Origin: Micromonospora profundi
Lineage (GTDB): Bacteria > Actinomycetota > Actinomycetes > Mycobacteriales > Micromonosporaceae
Direction: 5' to 3'
Assembly (NCBI RefSeq): GCF_011927785.1
Contig: NZ_JAATJK010000001.1
Location: 3,939,001-4,003,000, forward strand
DNA length: 64,000 bases
Shown: piece after piece, positions 44,827 through 54,655 of the stretch
Position numbering within the stretch: position 1 is the first letter of the stretch
Layout: every line of letters begins with the position of its first letter
The notes under the pieces: model-generated
The model's database searches: none
The model's input: only the letters and a program-made list of their open reading frames with translations
What the model was told of the DNA's origin: nothing
Program-made: the position numbers and the translations under genes

Positions 44827-44863
44827 GCGGACCCCGCCGGCCACGCCGACGGGGTCAGTCCGC
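44827..44863. terminator. bulged hairpin between convergent genes
   Basis: GCGGACCCCG pairs with CGGGGT plus CCGC across a four-base bulge, enclosing a 13-base loop. It lies between the convergent ROK gene (ends 44764) and DUF2188 gene (ends 44883). Confidence 0.5.
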
Positions 44864-44882
44864 GGAAAAAGGTGGGAAGCTG

Positions 44883-45113
44883 TCAGCCCGCGATGTCGCG
44901 CGGGTCCCGGCTGCGCGGGTACGTGTTCTTCTCCCCGATCGTGCCGTCCTGCTTCTTGATCACGTGCTCGACCCCACGGTCGGCAGCCATCTCCCGACCC
45001 TGGGCCTGCGCGTCGGCCTTGCCCTCATGCGTGCTGCTGGCCCGCTCGTTGCCCTCCGCCTTGTTCTTCCACTGCCCGTCCTCTTGGTACGTGTCGACGT
45101 CACCCTTGGCCAT
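44883..45113 (-). CDS. DUF2188-like small protein
   Basis: A 76-residue hydrophilic protein beginning MAKGDVDTYQEDGQWKNKAEG and containing SSTHEGKADAQAQGREMAADRGVEHVIKKQDGTIGEKNTY. The pattern W.NK.EG.....S.H..K..A...GR.MA......H.....DG.I....TY fits DUF2188, which are small, widely distributed proteins of unknown role. The start at 45113 is chosen because conserved sequence begins there. Confidence 0.78.
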   Translation of the reverse strand: MAKGDVDTYQEDGQWKNKAEGNERASSTHEGKADAQAQGREMAADRGVEHVIKKQDGTIGEKNTYPRSRDPRDIAG

Positions 45114-45187
45114 GGCCTGCTCCCTCCGTGCGCCTCTGCACTGTCCTTCGATCAGTGCCCCGAGCCGGGTCGGGCAAAACGCCGTCC

Positions 45188-45841
45188 TCAGGAGACGCAG
45201 TTGTTGCTCGTGCGCCGCAGCGTCTGTTCGCGCTCGTCGGTGGTGATACCCGACGGCGTACCGTCGAAGTGGGTTTCCACCTTCTCCCACCCCCGGCGCT
45301 GCTCGTAGTGCAGGTGCGGTGCGCCGGAGTTGCCGGTGCTGCCGAGCCGCCCGATCTGCTGGCCCTGCGTGACCTCCTGGCCCTCCTTCACCAGCGGCGG
45401 TTCGAGCAGGTGCAGGTACTGCGTCTCCCACTTGCCGCCGTGGTCGATCTTCACCCAGTAGCCGCCACCACGGCCGCGTGGACCTTCCGGGTTCTCCGGG
45501 GTACGTCCGCCCAGGGTTCCGTTGATGCCCGCCACTGTGACAGTGCCGCCGTAGGACGCGAGGACTGGCCGCCCCCACGCCTCGCCCTCGATCGGGAACA
45601 GGTCGACGTCGAAGTCGTCGTGCCCGGGATAGGTGCTCAACTGCCAGGTCTCGCCGCAGGCCACGGGCATCTGGAAGAGCGGGCGCGGACCCGGCGGGCG
45701 CAGCAGCGGCACGACGACCACTGCCACCCCGACGACGACCGCCAGCGCGACGAGCCCGACGAGGACACCGATCAGCCGGCTCCGGGGGCGGCGGTGGGTG
45801 CGGGCTCTGCGGGGGCGGCCGGTCGTCACCGGCCCGAGCAT
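45188..45841 (-). CDS. membrane-anchored M23 peptidase
   Basis: A 217-residue protein. After a basic N-terminus comes one membrane helix (about 23-48, LIGVLVGLVALAVVVGVAVVVVP). The extracytoplasmic LytM/M23 domain has zinc ligands in HDDFDVDLF (His-x3-Asp region) and HLHYE (His-x-His), plus a third histidine in IDHGGKWETQYLHL. M23 enzymes cleave peptide cross-bridges of peptidoglycan. The start is uncertain: ATG 45841 is used, with an ATG at 45892 as alternative. It is the first of three cell-wall hydrolases in a row on this strand. Confidence 0.82.
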   Translation of the reverse strand: MLGPVTTGRPRRARTHRRPRSRLIGVLVGLVALAVVVGVAVVVVPLLRPPGPRPLFQMPVACGETWQLSTYPGHDDFDVDLFPIEGEAWGRPVLASYGGTVTVAGINGTLGGRTPENPEGPRGRGGGYWVKIDHGGKWETQYLHLLEPPLVKEGQEVTQGQQIGRLGSTGNSGAPHLHYEQRRGWEKVETHFDGTPSGITTDEREQTLRRTSNNCVS

Positions 45842-45941
45842 GACAGACGCCGGCAACGCGTGGGATCCGGGCGGTTGCCGGCGCCAGCTCACCGCTCCCC
45901 GGCGGCGGTGAGCTGGCGCCGGGCCGTGCCGGGCCGTGCCG

Positions 45942-46823
45942 TCAGCAGCGCGGCACGTTCGGGATGTACCCGTCGTGGCCGGTCAACAGGTACGCGTCGG
46001 AGACGTACCTGTTGGTGCCGATCCGGTTCCACACGGAGGTCGTGCCGTACGGGCCGGTGACAGTGCTTCCCACGGCCTGGCAGTAGACGGCCACTGTCGC
46101 GCCGTCGGGGACCGACCCGACGACCGGATAGCTGGCGCCGGGGCCGGAGCGCACGTTGAGGGTGCTCGCGCTGGTGCTCACCGTTCCGGAGCCGACGCCG
46201 GTGATCCCGTTCACCAGTTGCATGTAGTAGGTCCAGTTCCAGTTCGGGCCCGGGTCGGTGTGGGTGGCGCCGGGCACCTCGTTGTGCCCGATGATGTGCG
46301 CCCGAGTCTTCGGGATGCCGTACCTGTTGGCGAGGTTGCGGGTGAGTGCGGCGGATGCCCGGTACATCGCGTCGGTGAGCCAGGCGGCGTTGTCGACGTA
46401 CCCCTCGTGTTCGATGCCTATCGACTGGGTGTTGTAGGTCCAGTTGCCGGCATGCCAGGCGATGTCCTTCTCCCGCACCGACTGGGTGACGGCCCCGTCG
46501 GAGGACCGGAAGGTGTAGTGCGCGCTGGCCTGCGCCGCCGGGTTCTGGAACCAGTTGACGGTGCCGGAGTACGAGCCCTGCGCGGTGTGGATGACGACGC
46601 GGGTGACCTGGTGGCTGCCCGGCCGGCTGGCCACCGTGTAGTTGCTCGTGCTGGCCGGCGCCCACGCGGCCGGCCCGTAGTCGGTGCTGAGGGTGCCGAT
46701 CCCGCTGGGGTCGGCGGCGGCCGGTGCGACGACCGCGACGGTGAGCGCAGTGGTGAGCGCCGTGGTGAGGGCGGTGGTCAGGGCGAGTAGGAGGCGGCCT
46801 CGGAGGATGGGTCGAACGGACAT
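45942..46823 (-). CDS. secreted N-acetylmuramoyl-L-alanine amidase (Amidase_2) with SH3-like domain
   Basis: A 293-residue exoprotein. The signal peptide (about 1-37) contains a triple TTAL repeat. The Amidase_2 domain (about 70-205) has VVIHTAQGSY (first zinc His), SIGIEHEGYV (catalytic Glu region) and HIIGHNEVPGATHTDPGPNW (other ligands). A C-terminal segment (about 215-293: TLNVRSGPGASYPVVGSVPDGATVAVYC...YGTTSVWNRIGTNRYVSDAYLLTG) is an SH3-like wall-binding domain shared with the next gene. It cuts the bond between muramic acid and the stem peptide. Confidence 0.9.
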   Translation of the reverse strand: MSVRPILRGRLLLALTTALTTALTTALTVAVVAPAAADPSGIGTLSTDYGPAAWAPASTSNYTVASRPGSHQVTRVVIHTAQGSYSGTVNWFQNPAAQASAHYTFRSSDGAVTQSVREKDIAWHAGNWTYNTQSIGIEHEGYVDNAAWLTDAMYRASAALTRNLANRYGIPKTRAHIIGHNEVPGATHTDPGPNWNWTYYMQLVNGITGVGSGTVSTSASTLNVRSGPGASYPVVGSVPDGATVAVYCQAVGSTVTGPYGTTSVWNRIGTNRYVSDAYLLTGHDGYIPNVPRC

Positions 46824-46888
46824 CTGCACTCCTCGCGGGAACGGAGGTTGGCGGCCTGTGGGGCCGCCAACCTCGGCGGTCGTACTCG

Positions 46889-48058
46889 TCAGCACCAGCC
46901 GTTTACCGGACCGTTCACACCTGTCGACAGGTACGCGTCGGACACCCAACTGCCGTCGCTCAACCGGTTCCAGAGCGCCGTGGTGCCGTACCGGCCGGTG
47001 TGGGAGGTGCCGTTCGCGGAGCAGGAGATGGTGACTGTCGCGCCGTCGCCCACCGAGCCGAGCGAGCCGTAGCCCGTTCCCGGACCGGCCCGGCGAGTGA
47101 GCGCGCCACCGCCGTTCGCGTCGACAACGCCCTGGTTGAAGCCGAGCGCGCCGTAGTTGTAGAGGCCACCGCCGACACCGGCGAAGGCCGATCCGTGCCG
47201 CGCCCCGCCCTGGTAGGCGGCGCCGCCGTTGGCCAGCACCCACTTGCCGATGTCATGCCCGGCGATCGGCACGTACGCGCTGTTCTGCCGCAGTCCGAAG
47301 TGGACGTGCCGGCCGTAGGCAGCCCCACCGCAGGTGACGTCGGTGCCGGTGTTGCCCAGGACGGCGCCCTGGCCGACGCTGGCGCCGTTGACGGAGATGC
47401 TGTTCCACAGGTGGTAGTAGTCGGTCGAGTAGCCCCGGTCGTGGATGACCCGGATCCACCCGCGACACATGGTGTACGCCGCACCGGCCCGCGTCGCGCG
47501 AACCACCTGGTCGCCGCCGGCCAGGTCGATCGAGCTGTACGGCGAATCGGTCCCGCCCCAGCCGTGCGGGCCGCTGGTGAGCGTCCACGTCTGTCCGACA
47601 CCGAACGGCAGGGCCATCCCGGTCCGGTAGTCCCCGCCCGCGTACAGAGGGCTCGGCGTCGTGGTGAGCACGCTTCGCTCCTGGGCGCCCACCAGGGGCG
47701 ACTCGGCGGCCAGTTCACCGAAGGCGGCCTCACCGTCGAAGGCGATCCGCCATCCGGCGCGGTCGGCCCGCGCGATGAAGACCGACCCGGTCGGGTGAGC
47801 GTCCTCCTGTCGGGGTGCGACCGCGACGGCGGTGCCGAACGCCCACCGGCCGCTGCTGCGGCTCACGGTGATCCTGGTGTCCTGTTGCGCGCCAGCGCTC
47901 GACATCCGGGCGGTGCCGAGGAGTTTGGCGGTCACCGCCTCGGTGAGTGCGGAGGCGTCGGCGGTCGGCGCGGCGACGCTGGGGGTCGCCCAGAACAGGC
48001 TGGTGACCGTCAGCAGGGCTGCGGCTGCGCCGCCTGCCCATCGTCGATCGAGTCTCAT
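46889..48058 (-). CDS. secreted M23 (LytM/beta-lytic-like) peptidase with SH3-like domain
   Basis: A 389-residue exoprotein with a signal peptide (about 1-30). A pro- or substrate domain (30-155) precedes the M23 domain, with ligands in GPHGWGG, SSIDLAGGD and GRHVHFGLR. The spacing resembles beta-lytic metallopeptidases more than classical LytM. The C-terminus (LTRRAGPGTGYGSLGSVGDGATVTISC...YGTTALWNRLSDGSWVSDAYLSTG) is an SH3-like domain nearly colinear with that of the amidase downstream, pointing to a shared origin. The ATG at 48058 begins right at the signal peptide. Confidence 0.88.
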   Translation of the reverse strand: MRLDRRWAGGAAAALLTVTSLFWATPSVAAPTADASALTEAVTAKLLGTARMSSAGAQQDTRITVSRSSGRWAFGTAVAVAPRQEDAHPTGSVFIARADRAGWRIAFDGEAAFGELAAESPLVGAQERSVLTTTPSPLYAGGDYRTGMALPFGVGQTWTLTSGPHGWGGTDSPYSSIDLAGGDQVVRATRAGAAYTMCRGWIRVIHDRGYSTDYYHLWNSISVNGASVGQGAVLGNTGTDVTCGGAAYGRHVHFGLRQNSAYVPIAGHDIGKWVLANGGAAYQGGARHGSAFAGVGGGLYNYGALGFNQGVVDANGGGALTRRAGPGTGYGSLGSVGDGATVTISCSANGTSHTGRYGTTALWNRLSDGSWVSDAYLSTGVNGPVNGWC

Positions 48059-48327
48059 CGTGACCTCACTTTCGATACGGGGATCGAGGCCGGGGCGATG
48101 GAGAGCCTGCGGCCGCTGGCGGGTGGGGGTACCGGCGAGGCTGAGTGGAGTGCCGCATAGATAGAGAGGGATATGAATATTGACGATGATTGTTGTGTAG
48201 TAAACCGTCGAAGTCAACGTACTCATCGAAGGTTTCCTACATCCCACTCCGTCAGATCAGCGGTGACGGAGACTCCGCGCCGGGCAGCGACAACGACAGC
48301 GGCACCGGCAACTGCCACTGACCGCGT

Positions 48328-48361
48328 GATCCCGCTGCGTCGTCCGCGGCGCAGCGGGATC
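48328..48361. terminator. perfect 12-bp hairpin
   Basis: GATCCCGCTGCG and its exact complement flank a 10-base loop. No gene ends next to it, so its role is unclear: it could be an independent terminator or part of the neighbouring repeat element. Confidence 0.45.
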
Positions 48362-48429
48362 GTCTCGCGCTCGACCCTGCGGCGCTGCGGTGTCGCCTCC
48401 CTGGCCGGCCCTGGGGTGTGTCCGGCTCC

Positions 48430-48682
48430 CTGTAGAGCTGCCCCAGAAATGGGGCGGCGCCGGCCGGATCACCGCGAGCACCACGAACACCACCAGCACC
48501 ACGAGGACCACGAGCACCACGAGGACCGAGCAGCGGGAGCACCACGAGCAGCCGGAGCCGCCACGAGCAGCCGGAGCACCACGAGCAGTCGGAGCCACCA
48601 CGAGCAGCGGGAGCACCACGAGCGGCCGGAGCACCACAACCGTCTCCGCAGGGCACGGTCCATATGTGGGGCAGCTCTACAG
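48430..48682. mobile_element. 253-bp element with perfect 16-bp terminal inverted repeats, MITE-like
   Basis: CTGTAGAGCTGCCCCA at the left end is exactly complementary to TGGGGCAGCTCTACAG at the right. With mismatches the similarity extends several bases on both sides. The left arm also forms a small hairpin GCCCCA-GAAA-TGGGGC. The interior is a repeat array with no gene. Size and termini resemble a MITE, but I see no target-site duplication, so it could also be a structured RNA locus. Confidence 0.5.
48475..48637. repeat. tandem GAGCACCAC-type repeat array
   Basis: The first part is six degenerate 9-bp units (consensus GAGCACCAC). The second is six units of 18 or 19 bp (GAGCAGCCGGAGCACCAC-like). 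Because 19-bp units alternate with 18-bp units, no reading frame is kept, which argues against a repeat protein. Confidence 0.75.
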
Positions 48683-48814
48683 GACCACCGACAGGTGGGT
48701 CGACCCTGCAGGGCGGCTCAGGCATCGCCGCGGGAAGCCCTCAACCAGCGTGCCGGGCACCGGCGCGGGGCCGAGGCGGGCACGCTGTGCCTACCGACCA
48801 CCACCTGTTGACGC

Positions 48815-48848
48815 GTGGCCCCTGCCCGCAGAGGCGGGCAGGGGCCAC
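48815..48848. terminator. perfect 15-bp hairpin after the second CUT2 operon
   Basis: GTGGCCCCTGCCCGC and its exact complement flank AGAG. It is 19 bases beyond the stop of the permease gene on the minus strand. Confidence 0.78.
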
Positions 48849-48866
48849 GATCGTGCTGTTGCGACG

Positions 48867-50113
48867 TCAGCGGGCCGTTCCGGCGCGGCGCTTGTTGTAG
48901 ACGTCGAACGCGACGGCGACGAGCAGGACGAGCCCCTTCACCACCGACTGTGTCGACTGGTCGATACCCATCAGCTGCATGCCGTTGCTCATCACGGCCA
49001 TGATCAGACCGCCGACCATCGCGCCCACGACCGTACCGACCCCGCCGGTGACCGCCGCACCCCCGATGAACGCTGCGGCGATGGCGTCCAGCTCGAACAT
49101 GTTGCCCGCGGCGGGCTGCGCCCCGTTGGACCGGGAGGAGTAGATGACCCCCGCCACCGCCGCCAGGAAGCCCATGTTGACGAACATCCAGAAGTTGACG
49201 GTACGGACCTTCACCCCGGACAGCGCCGCCGCCGACAGGTTGCCGCCGATCGCGTAGACCTGCCGACCGAAGACGGTACGCCGGGTGAGCAGGCCGTAGA
49301 CCAGCACGAGGACCGCCAGGATGATCAGCACGATCGGCAGGCCACGGGCGTGCGCCAACTGCCAGGCGAAGTACATGATGACGGCACCCACCGCGACGAC
49401 CCGGGCGACGAACAGCGGGAACGACTCGACGGGCTGCTGGTAGCGGATCCGCGCCACGCGGGTACGGAAACCGCTGACCGCGTACCCGGCGACGGCGACG
49501 GCGCCGATGAGCAGCGTGAAGGCGTCGAAGCCCTGACCGCCGAGCAGCCCGTTGAGGAAGCCCGCGGCGACGCGCTGGTACTCGGCAGGGAACGGCGACA
49601 GCGAGATGTTGTCGAGCACCCGCAGGGTCAGACCACGGAACAGCAGCATCCCCGCCAGGGTCACGATGAACGCGGGAATCCCGGCGTACGCGACCCAGAA
49701 GCCGTGCCACGCGCCGACCGCGATGCCCACGGCGATCGCGGCAAGGACACCCACCCACCACGGGTATCCCTGCTGGATGACCAGGACGGCGGAGACCGCA
49801 CCTGTCAGCGCGACCACCGACCCCACCGACAGGTCGATGTGCCCACCGATGATCAGGATGACCATCCCGATCGCCAGAACCAGGATGTACGAGTACTGGA
49901 GGACGATGTTCGTGATGTTGCCGGGACTGAGCGACACCCCGTCGGTCAGGATCGCGAACAGCGCGACGATGACGACCAGGGCGACGTAGATCCCGCTCTG
50001 CCGCAGGTTGTTCAACACGAGCGCCCGCAGGTCGCTCGTCCCGGTGTGCAGGGCGGCGGCCGGCGTGGCGTCCGGTGACGTCGGGCGCTCCGTCGAAGGG
50101 GTCTTGATGCTTG

Positions 50114-50117
<4 letters not shown>
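48867..50117 (-). CDS. CUT2 sugar ABC permease (XylH-like), system 2
   Basis: A 416-residue permease with about 10-12 membrane helices, colinear with the system 1 permease. It has [36 protein letters not shown] and [26 protein letters not shown] hydrophilic N-terminus of about 35 residues precedes the first helix. It overlaps the ATPase gene by 4 nt and is the last gene of this operon, before a strong terminator. Confidence 0.93.
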
Positions 50118-51652
<1,535 letters not shown>

Positions 51653-51695
51653 GGTCGCTGTCCTCTGTCAGGTCCCGACGTGGTCCGCCACGAAC

Positions 51696-51728
51696 GTCGG
51701 GCCCGGCGGGGTGACCGCCGAGCCCGAC
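51696..51728. terminator. intercistronic hairpin after the second binding-protein gene
   Basis: GTCGGG..GGCGG pairs with CCGCC..GCCCGAC (14-base arms with small mismatches, five-base loop), eight bases beyond the stop of the substrate-binding protein and inside the operon. It probably acts as a partial terminator or mRNA 3'-end stabiliser. Confidence 0.5.
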
Positions 51729-51735
51729 GGATGGC

Positions 51736-52881
51736 TTACTTCTTGGCCTGACCGGCGGCGACCTCTTCCGCCGTCCAGTACCCGGAGTCGATCAGCGCGG
51801 TCTTGATGTTGTCCTTGTAGACCGTCACGAACGGCAGCAGGTACGACGGAACGACCTTGACGCCGTTGTTGTACGTCTGCGTGTCGTTGGCCTGCGGCTG
51901 CTTGTCCTGGAGGAACGCCTCGGCGGCGTTGACGGCCTGGTCGGCCAGCAGACGGGTGTCCTTGAAGACGGTGCAGGTCTGCACGCCGTCGTTGATCAGC
52001 TTGATCGAGGCGATCTCGGCGTCCTGGCCGGTCACCGCGGGCAGCTTCTTCTTGCCGCTACCGCCGTAGCCGGCGTTCTGCAGGGCGGTGATGATGCCCC
52101 GGGAGATGCCGTCGTACGGCGACAGCACGCCGTCGACCTGCGAGCCGTCGTTGTAGCTGGAGGTGAGCAGGTCCTCCATGCGCTTCTGCGCGGTCTCCTG
52201 CTGCCACCGCAGGATCGCCACCTGCTCGATCGTGGTCTGGCGCGACTTCACCTTCAGCGTGCCGGCCTCGATGAACGGCTTCAGCGTGTCCATGGCGCCG
52301 CCGAAGAAGTACTGGGTGTTGTTGTCGTCGAGCGACCCCGCGAACAGCTCGATGTTGAACGGGCCGGTGGCCGTACCCTTCGAGCCGTCCTGGTTCTGCA
52401 GGCCGAGGCCGACGAGCAGCCCGGTGGCCTGGGCGACGCCGACCTTGTAGTTGTCGAAGCTCACGTAGAAGTCGACGTTCTTGCTGCCACGGATCAGGCG
52501 GTCGTACGAGATGACCGGGATCTTCGCGTCGGCGGCGGCCTGCAGCTGGCCGCTGAGCGCCGTTCCGTCGATCGCCGCGATGACCAGGACATCCGCGCCC
52601 TGGGTGATCATCTGGTCGACCTGCTGCGACTGGGTGGGGATGTCGTCGCCGGCGTACTGGAGGTCGACCTTGTAGCCCTTGGCCTCCAGCTTCTGCTTCA
52701 CGGCGTTGCCGTCGGCGATCCACCGCTCGGAGGTCTGGGTCGGCATCGAGACGCCGATGGTCAGGTCGCCGGGCTTCTTCTCACTCGTGTTACCGCCGCT
52801 ACCGGCGCCTTCGCCACTGCATGCCGCCAGGCTCAGCGCCAGCATCGCGCTACCCAGAGCAACCAGGAATTTCCTGCTCAC
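51736..52881 (-). CDS. CUT2 sugar ABC substrate-binding lipoprotein (ChvE/XylF-like), system 2
   Basis: A 381-residue lipoprotein from a GTG preceded by GGAGGAGAGG, with a lipobox at LSLAAC (Cys21). The binding fold (IGVSMPTQTSERWIADGNAVKQKL, SQQVDQMITQGADVLVIAAIDG, IPVISYDRLIRGSKNVDFYVSFDNYKVG) is ChvE-like, so an aldopentose or hexose is the likely ligand. It is the first gene of the second importer. A LacI-type operator between -35 and -10 upstream indicates sugar-responsive repression. Confidence 0.93.
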   Translation of the reverse strand: MSRKFLVALGSAMLALSLAACSGEGAGSGGNTSEKKPGDLTIGVSMPTQTSERWIADGNAVKQKLEAKGYKVDLQYAGDDIPTQSQQVDQMITQGADVLVIAAIDGTALSGQLQAAADAKIPVISYDRLIRGSKNVDFYVSFDNYKVGVAQATGLLVGLGLQNQDGSKGTATGPFNIELFAGSLDDNNTQYFFGGAMDTLKPFIEAGTLKVKSRQTTIEQVAILRWQQETAQKRMEDLLTSSYNDGSQVDGVLSPYDGISRGIITALQNAGYGGSGKKKLPAVTGQDAEIASIKLINDGVQTCTVFKDTRLLADQAVNAAEAFLQDKQPQANDTQTYNNGVKVVPSYLLPFVTVYKDNIKTALIDSGYWTAEEVAAGQAKK

Positions 52882-53254
52882 GGGCCTCTCCTCCTCCGGA
52901 TTCCCCCGCCGACCGCCGGGGCCCACGTGTCACCTTTGGGGTAGTGTTAGCGCTCACATAAGGCACGTCAACAGTAGATCTGAAATACCGGTGTCACGGT
53001 CTCGTAACGAGAGGCTTCCCGGCGGCGCGGCCTGGGATTCCGCCGTCCACAGTGGATGCCGCCACCCGATCGCACGCTGGGTAGCGGCTGCCTCAGGGTG
53101 ACCGCCCACCACCGTCAGTGCAACGCGCGGACGGGCACCGCCGACGGGACGCGACGGGCCAGCAGGACTCCGCCGACCGAAGCGCGGCGGGCCGTCAGGG
53201 CAAGGCGACGGGACGCGACAGACCGGCACGTCCGCCGAGGGGACGTGTGGCGCC
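52882..53254. other. intergenic control region between importer 2 and LacI gene
   Basis: The 90 bases nearest the binding-protein gene hold its promoter and LacI box. From about 52990 to 53254 no gene is supported; frames present are compositional. The 13-mer GACGGGACGCGAC occurs twice (near 53143 and 53208). Confidence 0.5.
52945..52971 (-). promoter_or_regulatory. promoter and LacI-type operator of the second CUT2 operon
   Basis: On the minus strand a -35 TTGACG (52971-52966) is followed after seven bases by the box TGTGAGCGCTAACA (52958-52945), a near-palindrome of the LacI family, placed where it overlaps the spacer and -10 (TAACAC or AACACT). The binding-protein start is 64 bases further on. 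Confidence 0.7.
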
Positions 53255-54265
53255 TCAGCGCGAAGGGGGCGGGGCGACGCTGTCGCGGGCGACGAGTGTC
53301 GGTGCGATGGTCTGCCGCAGAGCCCCACCGCTGCCCGACTCGATCTGCGTCAACAGCATCTGCAGGCTCGCCCGCGCCACCGCGTCGAAGTCGGGCCGGA
53401 CGGTGGTCAGCGGCGGGATGAAGTACGCGGCCTCCGGCACGTCGTCGAAACCCACCACACTGATCTCGGCAGGCACCCGCCTGCCGAACTCGTGCAGCGC
53501 CCGCAGCACGCCCAGGGCGAGGTGGTCGTTGGCCGTGAAGATGGCGGTGACCTCGGGCATCCGCGCCAGCATCTGCCCGCACCGGTAGCCCGATGCCGCC
53601 GACCAGTCGCCCGGCATCAGCGGCGGTGGGCTGATCCCGGCGGCCAGCAGGGTCTCGCGCCAGCCCTCGATGCGACCGGCGCCGTCGAACCAGTCGGACG
53701 GCCCCGACACGTGCCACACGGTGCGGTGCCCGGCGTCGAGGAGATGCTGGGTCGCCGCCCGAGCGCCCGCCACCTGGTCGACAGTCACCAGCGGCATGGG
53801 CCGATGCGGGTCGCCGTCGACGGTGACCAACGGGACGTCCTGGGGCAGCCGCTCCAGCGCCTCGCCGGCCGACTCGACCGGCGCGATGACGACGATGCCG
53901 GCGACCCGGTGCGCCAGGTGCCGCTCGACCGCTGCCGAGATCGACCGGTGGTCGAGGTCCCGGACACTGCCCACGCTGACCGCGAAGCCCTCCTCCGCGG
54001 CGGTCTGCTCAAGGGCTGCCAGGAGCGACGCCGGGCCGTAGAGGGTGGTGTTCTGTGCCACCACGCCGATCACCTGCGACCGGCCGGTCACCAGGGCTCG
54101 CGCCGCGCCGTTCGGGCGGTAGCCGAGTTCGGCGATCGCCGCCCGCACCCGCAAACGGGTCTGCTCACGCACGTTGGGGTGCCCGTTGAGCACACGTGAC
54201 ACGGTCTGGTGGGAGACACCGGCGAGACGAGCGACATCAGTCATCGCGGGACCATGGACGGCCAT
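53255..54265 (-). CDS. LacI-family transcriptional regulator of the arabinose/hemicellulose locus
   Basis: A 336-residue regulator with an N-terminal LacI helix-turn-helix (TDVARLAGVSHQTVSRVLNGHPNVREQTRLRV, about 8-40) and hinge. The sugar-binding domain (VIGVVAQNTTLYGPASLLAALEQTAAEEGFAVSVGSV, FTANDHLALGVLRALHEFG, SVVGFDDVPEAAYFIPPLTTV) is complete. The ATG at 54265 has GGGGGGAG upstream. It lies between the second importer and the GH43 gene, both of which carry matching LacI boxes, and so is the likely repressor of each. The inducer is probably a pentose or arabino-oligosaccharide. Confidence 0.92.
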   Translation of the reverse strand: MAVHGPAMTDVARLAGVSHQTVSRVLNGHPNVREQTRLRVRAAIAELGYRPNGAARALVTGRSQVIGVVAQNTTLYGPASLLAALEQTAAEEGFAVSVGSVRDLDHRSISAAVERHLAHRVAGIVVIAPVESAGEALERLPQDVPLVTVDGDPHRPMPLVTVDQVAGARAATQHLLDAGHRTVWHVSGPSDWFDGAGRIEGWRETLLAAGISPPPLMPGDWSAASGYRCGQMLARMPEVTAIFTANDHLALGVLRALHEFGRRVPAEISVVGFDDVPEAAYFIPPLTTVRPDFDAVARASLQMLLTQIESGSGGALRQTIAPTLVARDSVAPPPSR

Positions 54266-54655
54266 TTCACTCCCCCCGCCAAATCCGGACCGCAGCCCGT
54301 CGACGTCGACTGGAGCGGCCCGGCCTGATCCCCCTCGCTCAGTCACCACGCCGGTGCTGAATCCCAGGTGACCAGCGCTGGATCGCCGACAGTCTACGCC
54401 AGGCATCGGCCTGGACAGGGCCTGGCTGCGGGGGAACGGCGCGACGGGCCGCAGGTCGGCGGACCGGCCCACCCGTCACCCACACCGAGGGCGGCGGACG
54501 GCCCTGGCGGCGCCCCTGCCGCCGGCCGGTTCCCCGTTCCCGGAAGGGGCGCGGAGCAGGGCGGCGACGGGCACAAACAGTGGCGCGGACTGCCCGTCCG
54601 AGATCCGGACGGGAAGTCCGCGCCACCGGTCAGATCGACAGGTGTGTGACAGGCG
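54266..54655. other. intergenic region between LacI and GH43 genes
   Basis: No gene is supported in these 390 bases. They contain the upstream region of the LacI gene and, at 54580-54626, the GH43 terminator. No LacI box was found next to the LacI gene itself. Confidence 0.5.
54580..54626. terminator. 21-bp hairpin after the GH43 gene
   Basis: Two 21-base arms beginning GTGGCGCGGACT pair with a single G-A mismatch around the loop AGATC. It lies 29 bases beyond the GH43 stop on the minus strand. Confidence 0.75.

Larger units (their letters stand above)
48059..48866. other. 808-bp non-coding region with hairpins and an inverted-repeat element
   Basis: No coding frame here is convincing. In order it holds an AT-rich promoter-like stretch (48155-48215) for the M23 gene, a 12-bp hairpin (48328-48361), a 253-bp element bounded by 16-bp inverted repeats (48430-48682) filled with GAGCACCAC-type repeats, and the terminator of the second CUT2 operon (48815-48848). 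Confidence 0.7.

Noticed and set aside
48475..48637. CRISPR-like array
   Set aside because: Units are 9-19 bases, directly adjacent and degenerate, with no unique spacers and no cas genes nearby.
48173..48811. Plus-strand frame with a His/Glu-rich stretch (HREHHEHHQHHEDHEHHED)
   Set aside because: It arises from the GAGCACCAC repeats. Repeat units of 18 and 19 bases break every frame, there is no ribosome-binding site, and flanking parts resemble no protein.
52954..53328. Minus-strand 124-residue frame upstream of importer 2
   Set aside because: It overlaps the LacI-controlled promoter and the end of the LacI gene, is rich in Arg/Pro from composition, and has no ribosome-binding site.
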